From Hydrocarboniphaga effusa AP103 (GTDB lineage: Bacteria; Pseudomonadota; Gammaproteobacteria; Nevskiales; Nevskiaceae): a stretch of 64,000 nt of DNA. The position numbers were made by a program, and so were the translations under genes. Below are positions 1-5,931 of the stretch, piece after piece. The notes under the pieces are model-generated. The model saw nothing but the letters and a program-made list of their open reading frames with translations. It was not told the DNA's origin and did not search any database. Location of the stretch: the NCBI RefSeq assembly GCF_000271305.1, contig NZ_AKGD01000001.1, positions 1,612,001-1,676,000 on the forward strand, given 5' to 3'. Each line of letters begins with the position of its first letter. Position 1 is the stretch's first letter.

Positions 1-654
1 TGCCTCGAAGCAAACCATGTTACCCACTGCTGCCACCTGAGCTTGACGGGCTTCACGAATTCCCTCTGTAACGGCATTCATCAATCCTGCGGCCATCATG
101 GTTCCTGACGTGCCCACAATCGTCGTGCTGATGGACTCCTTGCCTGTCATGACATTGCGCGTCAGAAACCGAGCAATCGAATGCGCAGGATAGGTTCGGC
201 CATCGATCGACAGTTCATTTTCACTGACCACAAATTCGTAAGGGCGGCCTAGCGTCTGCTTCTGGAAGCCCTTCTTTGCATGATGACGCCAGAACACTGT
301 CAGCCAAACAGCAAAGACGATGGAGGTGATCAAGCCGGCAGGCACAGCCAGAAAATTCATGGCTCCAAAATCTGGATCACCACCCCTTGTTCCAGCAGCA
401 AGGGCGGCTAACACCATCATGCCAATTGATCCACCGATGAAACCCCCAACCAACGCAATGAAGGAGGTGCCAAGGTATTTGCCTTGGTCTACATGCGGGG
501 AAACGGTGAACTTCCATTCCCCAGCCCCGGCCTGCGCTCTTTGGTAGCCCGGTATCGCTTTGGTGGAAATCCGCCTTGAGCGCATCACTTGCAGATGGGT
601 CCACATGAAGAAGCAAAGGCCACCACACATCGCCAAGTAGATAAGCCCTCTCAT
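1..654 (-). CDS. Membrane protein of unknown function, 3' end outside the window
   Basis: An open frame runs from ATG at 654 down through position 1 without a stop, giving 218 codons; the C-terminus lies outside the window. The protein begins with a short hydrophobic stretch (MRGLIYLAMCGGLCFFM). Two more hydrophobic segments follow at about residues 62-90 (rich in Gly, Ile, Ala) and 100-122 (AVPAGLITSIVFAVWLTVF). A soluble region then starts with GRPYEFVVSENELSIDG. I do not recognise the family. It sits in the lower-GC segment left of the tRNA pair together with a small lipoprotein and two DNA-binding proteins, so it is probably cargo of an integrated element. The lipoprotein gene starts just upstream on the same strand and ends 10 bp before this start, so the two are likely cotranscribed. 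Confidence 0.6.
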   Translation of the reverse strand, partial: MRGLIYLAMCGGLCFFMWTHLQVMRSRRISTKAIPGYQRAQAGAGEWKFTVSPHVDQGKYLGTSFIALVGGFIGGSIGMMVLAALAAGTRGGDPDFGAMNFLAVPAGLITSIVFAVWLTVFWRHHAKKGFQKQTLGRPYEFVVSENELSIDGRTYPAHSIARFLTRNVMTGKESISTTIVGTSGTMMAAGLMNAVTEGIREARQAQVAAVGNMVCFEA

Positions 655-664
655 GGTGACCGCC

Positions 665-964
665 TTACTTACCGGTCAGAGGATTAACAGCAGGTTTCCC
701 CTTCTCGTTGCACATGGCATCGGAGACGTTCTTGCCAGTGATGCCAATGGTGCCCATCACATAGCAGTTGTACTGCTTGCCGGCCTTCGTCTTCACCGAG
801 TACGTCGTTTTCAGCCCTTCATCCATGCGGTTTGCGATCGTGAAATCTCCCACGTCCAGACCCAGGGCAAAAGCTGTGTTCTGTTCCAGCCTCTGATCTG
901 TGACAGCCATTGAAGCGCAGGCCGACAACAGGACAGCAAAACCCCCAACCGCTACTTTTTTCAC
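665..964 (-). CDS. Small lipoprotein
   Basis: Predicted 99-residue exported lipoprotein. I chose the GTG start at 964 because it places a canonical signal (VKKVAVGGFAVLLSAC) at the N-terminus. The lipobox is LSAC, with the lipidated Cys at residue 15 and Ala next to it. An ATG 24 bp further upstream would add eight charged residues before the signal. The mature part contains a QYNCYVMGTIGITG stretch and a second Cys (DAMCNEKGK), so a disulfide is possible. I do not recognise the family. The next gene (the membrane protein ending left of the window) starts 10 bp downstream, which suggests a two-gene operon in the accessory element. Confidence 0.6.
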   Translation of the reverse strand: MKKVAVGGFAVLLSACASMAVTDQRLEQNTAFALGLDVGDFTIANRMDEGLKTTYSVKTKAGKQYNCYVMGTIGITGKNVSDAMCNEKGKPAVNPLTGK

Positions 965-1061
965 GCGTGGCTCCCGTAATTCTCCCAAAATGGGAGTACA
1001 ACTAGCCTAGCGGTAGCCTAGTTGGCTGTATAGGCGGCATGTCTCCCGAGAACATGGGCGA

Positions 1062-1415
1062 ATGCCAAAAGGAGCACGAAACACAACCATCCGCCGCCAT
1101 CTTGGGATGAACCTCAAGTACGGCAGGACCCTGCTGGGGCTGACTCAGGAACAGTTGGCAGAGCGGGTCAATGTAGACCGCAGCCTTGTGGGTGCCATCG
1201 AGCGGGGAGCCAGCGGGGCCAGCATCGACTCACTGGTAACGCTGGGGGCTGCCATCCATGTGCCTGCCCATGTCCTCATCATGCCACCGGCAGAAGCGCA
1301 TCCCCTGATACTGGCTGGCATCCAACCACTGCTGCAGAAGGCGCAGATTGATAGCTTGATTGAAGGCAAAAACCTTCCAGCAGGAAAGAAGCGGAAACGC
1401 TACACCGGCTTATAG
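1062..1415 (+). CDS. XRE/Cro-family helix-turn-helix regulator
   Basis: A 117-residue protein with one HTH_XRE domain at about residues 15-70: LKYGRTLLGLTQEQLAERVN, then the recognition helix VDRSLVGAIERGASGAS. This fold is typical of phage and genomic-island repressors and of antitoxins. The last 15 residues are strongly basic (GKKRKR). It is divergent from the lipoprotein gene, and the 97-bp gap probably holds both promoters. Its 3' end overlaps the converging helix-turn-helix gene by 6 bp. Its target is unknown; autoregulation and control of the element are the usual roles of the family. Confidence 0.7.
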   Translation: MPKGARNTTIRRHLGMNLKYGRTLLGLTQEQLAERVNVDRSLVGAIERGASGASIDSLVTLGAAIHVPAHVLIMPPAEAHPLILAGIQPLLQKAQIDSLIEGKNLPAGKKRKRYTGL

Positions 1416-2039
1416 AACTGGGCGGCCTTCACCAGTCGGCAAGTCTTTGTGGGCCATGTCAGCCTTAATCGTTGCGTCCTGTTCGGACGCCCTCTCGGCA
1501 TCTAAGTGCCTCTGCCTTGCTGCCAGATACTGAGGAAGCGTCAGCCACTCGCCTGCTGCGTCTTCAGATAGGTTCTGGGTCAGGGAGTAGAAGAATTCCA
1601 GCGGTTTCCCGGCCTCAACCATAAAGGGCCACAGTGAGTCATGACCTTCGTTCATAAAGGCACTGAAAGAAGCACTCACCAAGCCACTGGTGAGCTTGCG
1701 TTCATGGCTTGAAGCTTGGGCAGTGCTCTTGAACGTATTGCCTCGAACGTACTCACGTATTGCCTGAATGCTGTACCGGTTCGATCCGCCCACCTTTGTG
1801 AATGGCGGGGGACGGCCTGCCGCTCGGTCATCACTGAGTTGCTTCGGTGTTCTTGAAAGAATGATGGCCGCCTGCTGGGGGGTCACCAACAGCATCCCAT
1901 CAAGCTGCGACAACTCACGCAGCAGCACTTCCGTAGGAATGCCAGGGATTTCTTTTGGCACAGGCAACTCCGAGGCTCTTTTTCTCAGGTGAGGATACCT
2001 GCTGGCGAGCCAAAAGAAGCGGCAAAAGGGCAACGGCAA
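1410..2039 (-). CDS. Helix-turn-helix protein of an integrated element
   Basis: A 209-residue protein. Residues about 50-95 read as a MerR/AlpA/excisionase-like helix-turn-helix: LVTPQQAAIILSRTPKQLSD, followed by a wing with RPPPFTKVGGSNRY and IQAIREYVRG. The rest is helical and unfamiliar (PFMVEAGKPLEFFYSLTQ and a charged C-terminal helix). Proteins of this kind choose recombination direction or regulate islands, which fits its place 43 bp from the tRNA at the element edge. No integrase is visible in the window; it may lie beyond the left edge. The exact start is uncertain because the first 20 residues are poor coding sequence; a GTG at Val27 is an alternative. Confidence 0.55.
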   Translation of the reverse strand: MPLPFCRFFWLASRYPHLRKRASELPVPKEIPGIPTEVLLRELSQLDGMLLVTPQQAAIILSRTPKQLSDDRAAGRPPPFTKVGGSNRYSIQAIREYVRGNTFKSTAQASSHERKLTSGLVSASFSAFMNEGHDSLWPFMVEAGKPLEFFYSLTQNLSEDAAGEWLTLPQYLAARQRHLDAERASEQDATIKADMAHKDLPTGEGRPVL

Positions 2040-2081
2040 ATGCCCGTAAAAGCCGGAGCCATGCCGGAGCCATAATCAAAT

Positions 2082-2158
2082 TGGTGGGCCCACCCGGACT
2101 TGAACCGAGAACCTACGAATTATGAGTTCGCTGCTCTAACCGATTGAGCTATAGGCCC
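2082..2158 (-). tRNA. tRNA with CAU anticodon, probably tRNA-Ile2
   Basis: A full cloverleaf can be drawn on the minus strand. The acceptor stem pairs GGGCCTA with TGGGCCC. The D arm contains AGCTCAATCGGTTAGAGC. The anticodon stem GCGAA/TTCGT closes the loop CTCATAA. The T arm contains GGTTCAAGTCC. CCA is encoded at 2082-2084. The CAU anticodon with this loop context resembles the lysidine-modified tRNA-Ile2 more than elongator Met, but Met cannot be excluded by eye. It lies 94 bp from a broken copy of the same tRNA, at the edge of the lower-GC element. Confidence 0.85.
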
Positions 2159-2208
2159 TTTTTACACTTTCCCCAACCAGCGCCTTGGACTTCTGAAAAT
2201 CCCAAACG

Positions 2209-2252
2209 CGGGATTATGAGTCTCCTGCTCTAACCAATTGAGCTATAGGCCC
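2209..2252 (-). pseudogene. 5' half of a disrupted tRNA (attachment-site remnant)
   Basis: On the minus strand this starts with GGGCCTATAGCTCAATTGG and follows the intact tRNA through the D arm and anticodon loop (ACTCATAAT). It then diverges at once, and no 3' anticodon strand, T arm or acceptor strand follows. The nine bases ACTCATAAT are identical in both copies (2119-2127 and 2213-2221) and could be the recombination core. The simplest reading is that an element integrated in the anticodon loop of the native gene and carries its own complete replacement copy. The native 3' half should then be at the other end of the element, off the left edge. Confidence 0.6.
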
Positions 2253-2422
2253 TGCGTCAACGCTGCTTGCGAACAAGCGGCCGGCATCATAGCCGATGAG
2301 CGCGAAGCCCCGGCGGGTGGCCAGGCCTTCGACAACGCGGCTCGCGGCGGCGCTTCGGCTAGGATGGCGGCCCGCATCTTGATCCGCCGCCCTGCCTGGA
2401 CGGCCCTTCGACGGAGTACGAC

Positions 2423-2731
2423 ATGAGCAAGTCTCACCTGAATCAACCGCTGGCCATCGCGCTCGGCACGGTGGTGGCGCTCGGCGCCGGCAGCGCTTCG
2501 GCAGCCTCGACACAATTGCTGTTCGTGGCCAGCGAGCTCGCCTCGGGCTACGCGGTGGCGGTGGCCGGAGACGGCAAGGCCGGCGAAAAAGCGGCCGATC
2601 ACGCTTGCGGCGGTGAAGGCGGCTGCGGCGGCGACATGGGCGCCGATGCCGGCAAGGCCGACGACAAGAAGGCCGATGCGAAAAAGAGCGACGATCATGC
2701 CGGCCAGGACAAGGCCAAGCCGTCCAAGTAA
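2423..2731 (+). CDS. hvfA: HvfA-like RiPP precursor (metallophore-type), reduced core
   Basis: A 102-residue precursor. The N-terminus (about 1-45) has the family's signal-like hydrophobic leader (LNQPLAIALGTVVALGAG) followed by VASELASGYAVA. The core region HACGGEGGCGGDMG (about 60-73) carries the only two cysteines, Cys62 and Cys68. The tail is a Lys/Asp-rich low-complexity stretch. In the HvfA family an MNIO enzyme converts cysteines of EGKCG-type motifs to oxazolone/thioamide groups that bind copper. Here only one EGxCG-like motif (EGGCG) is present instead of a tandem series. The gene lies 26 bp before the MNIO gene. The assignment rests on the leader pattern and on gene order. Confidence 0.75.
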   Translation: MSKSHLNQPLAIALGTVVALGAGSASAASTQLLFVASELASGYAVAVAGDGKAGEKAADHACGGEGGCGGDMGADAGKADDKKADAKKSDDHAGQDKAKPSK

Positions 2732-2757
2732 GCAGGCCTGACGCAGCGGGGCCGCGA

Positions 2758-3600
2758 ATGTCCGAGTTCACCGGCGCCGGCCTGGGCCTGCGCCGGTCGC
2801 TGCTCGACGACTTGCTGCAGGCACCCGCCGGGGTTGTGGATTTCGTCGAGCTTGCCCCCGAGAACTGGGCCGAACTCGGCGGCAGCGCAGGCCGCCGTTT
2901 TCGCGCGCTGACCGAGCGCTACGCCGTCGCCGCGCACGGGCTCTCGCTCTCGCTCGGCGGACCCGATCCGCTCGACGAAGACTGGCTGCGCCGCATCCGC
3001 CGCTTCCTCGACACGCACGGCATCGCCGACTACAGCGAACACCTGAGCTGGACCGCAGCCGGCGGTCAGCTTTACGAGTTGCTGCCGCTGCCGTTCACCG
3101 ACGCCTCGGTGCGCCACGTGAGCGCCCGCATTCGCCGCACGCAGGACGTGCTCGAACGGCGCATCGCGGTGGAGAACATCAGCCGCTACGCGACATTGCC
3201 GTCATCGCTCAGCGAAGCCGACTTCCTGCTCGCGGTGCTGCACGAATCGGGCTGCGACCTGCTGCTCGACCTGAACAATCTCTACGTCAACGAAGGCAAC
3301 CATCCGCATCGCGAGGGCGGCAGCGATGCGATCGCGCTGCTCGATCGGCTGCAGCGCGAATTGCCGGCCGAGCGCATCCGCAGCTATCACGTGGCCGGGC
3401 ACCTCGAAACCCGCGACGGGCTGCGCATCGATACGCACGGCGAGCCGGTGATCGATCCGGTCTGGCGCTTGCTGCAAGCCGCGCATGCGCGCTTCGGCGT
3501 GCGGCCGACGCTGCTCGAACGCGATAGCCGGATACCACCGTTCCCGGAACTGCTCGACGAAGTGCGACATATTCGCGAGCTGCAGCGAAGCGCCGCATGA
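2758..3600 (+). CDS. hvfB: HvfB, MNIO (DUF692) RiPP-modifying oxidase
   Basis: A 280-residue TIM-barrel multinuclear non-heme iron oxidative enzyme. Family metal-site motifs are visible in order: VELAPENW near residue 25, the His of AAHGLSLSLGG, EH in YSEHLSW, VENISRY, LLDLNNLYVN, YHVAGH and DTHGEPV, with LLERDSRIP near the end. DUF692 enzymes act on a precursor peptide presented by a DUF2063 partner. The precursor gene is immediately upstream, and the partner overlaps this stop codon by 4 bp. Expected reaction: oxidation of precursor cysteines, using dioxygen and a mixed-valent iron cluster. The length is normal for the family. Confidence 0.9.
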   Translation: MSEFTGAGLGLRRSLLDDLLQAPAGVVDFVELAPENWAELGGSAGRRFRALTERYAVAAHGLSLSLGGPDPLDEDWLRRIRRFLDTHGIADYSEHLSWTAAGGQLYELLPLPFTDASVRHVSARIRRTQDVLERRIAVENISRYATLPSSLSEADFLLAVLHESGCDLLLDLNNLYVNEGNHPHREGGSDAIALLDRLQRELPAERIRSYHVAGHLETRDGLRIDTHGEPVIDPVWRLLQAAHARFGVRPTLLERDSRIPPFPELLDEVRHIRELQRSAA

Positions 3601-4370
3601 GTGCGGCCAGCGACCAGGCCGAGCAACTCGCGTTCGCGCAGGCCTTGCGTGATTCCGCCGCGGCGGCACCAGCCTGGATCGCTGCGCGACCGCTGCAGAT
3701 TTATCGCGAGCTCGCCTTCAACAATCTGCAACGCGCGCTCGCGCGCAGCTTCGCGGTCTCGCACTCCTTGCTGAGCGAAGCACGCTGGAACGCGCTCGTC
3801 GGTGCTTTCTTCAAAACCTTGCGCACGCGCGAACCCCAGCTGCGTCGCCTGCCTGCGGAGTTCACGCGCTGGCTGGCGGACGAGGCGCCACGTGAGGCTC
3901 CAGCCTGGTGGCTTGCGCTGTGCCGCTACGAGCAGATCGAGCTCGAACTGGCGATGGCCGATATCGAGCTGCCCGATGCGCCCGCACCGCAAGGCGAGGC
4001 GCTCGCGTTGCAATTGCTGGACGGACGACCGCAGCTCTCGCCCTTGGCGCGCTTGTTCGAATCCGAATGGCCCGTGCATCGCATCGATGCGGCTTTTGCG
4101 GCTGCGACACGCGACGATGCGCAGCCCTCCGCCGATCAGCGCACGCAACTCGTGATCTGGCGAGATCGCGCGGACAGCGTGCGTTTCATCGAGATCAATG
4201 CGCTGAGCGCACGACTGCTGCAAGCGCTCCGCGATGCACCCACGCACAGCGGTCGAGAGCAGTTGCGGCGGCTCGCAGCCGAGCTCTCGCAGGCACCCGA
4301 GCCGGTCGTCGAAGCCGGTGCCCAACTGCTGTCGAGTCTGTATTCACGCCAGATCGTGCTGCTGGGGTGA
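3597..4370 (+). CDS. hvfC: HvfC, DUF2063 RiPP partner protein
   Basis: A 257-residue protein that overlaps the MNIO gene at ATGA. The N-terminal half has the DUF2063 signature (IYRELAFNNLQRALARSF, then LSEARWNALVGAFFK). The C-terminal half is a second alpha/beta domain of the kind found in BufC/HvfC proteins. DUF2063 proteins bind the precursor leader and hand it to the MNIO enzyme; they have no catalytic activity of their own that I know of. Many Hvf/Buf clusters also have a DoxX membrane protein (HvfD) next, and none is present here. The next gene downstream is an unrelated predicted envelope protein 132 bp away. Confidence 0.88.
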   Translation: MSAASDQAEQLAFAQALRDSAAAAPAWIAARPLQIYRELAFNNLQRALARSFAVSHSLLSEARWNALVGAFFKTLRTREPQLRRLPAEFTRWLADEAPREAPAWWLALCRYEQIELELAMADIELPDAPAPQGEALALQLLDGRPQLSPLARLFESEWPVHRIDAAFAAATRDDAQPSADQRTQLVIWRDRADSVRFIEINALSARLLQALRDAPTHSGREQLRRLAAELSQAPEPVVEAGAQLLSSLYSRQIVLLG

Positions 4371-4502
4371 TTCGACGGGATTACGCGGGCACAATCGAGG
4401 GCCATCAGGATTACTGCGAGCGCCCGCTTCATCGCGGTTCGTTGGAGCCCATCACGGACGATGCCCTCCACACTTTTCACGGACGAAATCGGAAAGACCG
4501 GC

Positions 4503-5654
4503 ATGCCTGCGGTCATGCCGAAAACCAAAGTGCTTCACCGAATGCTCGCACTCGCCGGCGTGCTGGCAGCGTCGGCCTGCGCTTCAACTGCCCAGCGCAC
4601 GGCTCCGCTCGATCCGCGCATCAGCCTCGGCGGCCTGGTCGCCGATCGCAGCGCCACGGGCAACGACTGGTTCAACAGCCGCATCAGCCTGAGCGGCCCG
4701 TTCGATCGGCTGCAATATCAGGTGAGCTACGTCGTCGACGGCGGCGATCTGCTGTCGCGCCTCGATGGCAGCGGGACGCAGCCGCTGCTCACGCGAGCGC
4801 CGCGCGATTACTCCGGTGAGGCACTGCGACAATCGATCAGCGCGACCTTGCCGAGCCTGGTCGGCAACGCGCCGCAGCTCAGCTTCAGCAGCCTGAGCGG
4901 CAGCCGCTTCAACGGCGTGGCGGATACGCCGCAACGCGAGCAGAAGGCGCTGCTCGACTGGAGCCCGGCGCCGTTCGACCTGCGCCTGGAATGGTCGGCT
5001 CCGCGTTTGATCTCCGATCTCAACAAGCCGCTCGATTGCAGCCTCGGCGGACGCCTAGAGCTCGGGCTCGATCGCTTCGGCGCGGACGATCAATCGCTCA
5101 GCCTCGGAGCGCGCAACTGCCAGGTCGATTCGCCCGACCGGCTCGTCGGCAGCCTGGGCGTCGACAACTGGAGCGGTGCCTGGCAGTTCGGCAAAACGGC
5201 GCTGCGGCACCAGTTGAGTTTCTCGGTGCTCGAAGTGGCGAACACCCCGCTCACGGCCATCGATGCGGGTTCGGGCTACGAACTGCGCCTGACCCAGACA
5301 CGTTCGGCCGGCAGCTGGACCGGCGAATCCGCACTGAGCCTGCGTCGCGTCGCCACCATCGAAACGGGCAGCGGCACCACCGACTGGACCGCGCAGGCCA
5401 AGCTGCAGCGACAGATTCGCGATGTCGTCCTCACCGCGGGCTGGAAGCGCGATGCCGATCCGCTCTGGTTCGTGCCGGGAATCGCCAGCCCCGTCGATCA
5501 GCTCGCGCTCGGACTCGACCTGCGCTCCTGGCTCGCCGAACAGATCGGCGCGGCGAATCTGCTGACCGCCCGCCTGAGTTATCAGTGGAACCAGAGCCGC
5601 GATCCGGCTCTCGACGGCAGCGCGGTGTTTTGGAACCTCTCGAAAGCCTGGTAG
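4503..5654 (+). CDS. Predicted envelope beta-rich protein, family unknown
   Basis: About 383 residues from the ATG at 4503; ATGs at 4461, 4515 and 4542 are alternatives. The N-terminus has a signal sequence (VLHRMLALAGVLAASACAST). Its Cys could be lipidated, although the -3 residue is Ala rather than Leu, so the lipobox is weak. The mature part alternates hydrophobic and polar residues and has repeated aromatic ends (SYVVDGGDLL, LRLEWSAPRL, HQLSFSVLEV, LTARLSYQWNQ), as in outer-membrane beta-barrels, and it ends in Trp (LSKAW). I do not recognise the family. It follows hvfABC on the same strand after 132 bp, which makes a link to metallophore handling possible but unproven. Confidence 0.6.
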   Translation: MPAVMPKTKVLHRMLALAGVLAASACASTAQRTAPLDPRISLGGLVADRSATGNDWFNSRISLSGPFDRLQYQVSYVVDGGDLLSRLDGSGTQPLLTRAPRDYSGEALRQSISATLPSLVGNAPQLSFSSLSGSRFNGVADTPQREQKALLDWSPAPFDLRLEWSAPRLISDLNKPLDCSLGGRLELGLDRFGADDQSLSLGARNCQVDSPDRLVGSLGVDNWSGAWQFGKTALRHQLSFSVLEVANTPLTAIDAGSGYELRLTQTRSAGSWTGESALSLRRVATIETGSGTTDWTAQAKLQRQIRDVVLTAGWKRDADPLWFVPGIASPVDQLALGLDLRSWLAEQIGAANLLTARLSYQWNQSRDPALDGSAVFWNLSKAW

Positions 5655-5767
5655 TGAGACCGACTTAACAAAATGCTTCCGGCAAGGCCGCGCACTGTGA
5701 ACTGTGCACGGCCGCGAACCGATGTGCTCGATATCTATGGCTCACCTTTCAAACGGGGGAGTTTTCG

Positions 5768-5911
5768 ATGTCAGCCAAGCACCTGCATTCGCCTGCAGTC
5801 CATGCCCGCATTTGCGGCGCCGACCCGGAGCCGCCGCCGCCGAAGCCGCCGGGCACACCGCCCGAGGACGCTGGCGGTGGTGGAGGCGGCGGAACCAAGC
5901 CACCGCGTTGA
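5768..5911 (+). CDS. 47-residue Pro/Gly-rich peptide
   Basis: A short frame starting at ATG 5768 behind a strong Shine-Dalgarno (GGGGGAG, 6 nt spacer) and ending TGA at 5911. It begins MSAKHLHSPAVHARICGADP, continues with PEPPPPKPPGTPPED, a run of seven glycines, and ends TKPPR. It has one Cys. It converges on the TIR-WD40 gene, with stops 20 bp apart. It could be a real small protein, because the ribosome site is good. It could also be chance in GC-rich sequence. I know no homologue. Confidence 0.35.
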   Translation: MSAKHLHSPAVHARICGADPEPPPPKPPGTPPEDAGGGGGGGTKPPR

Positions 5912-5931
5912 TCGGCAAGAACGAGTCCAGC

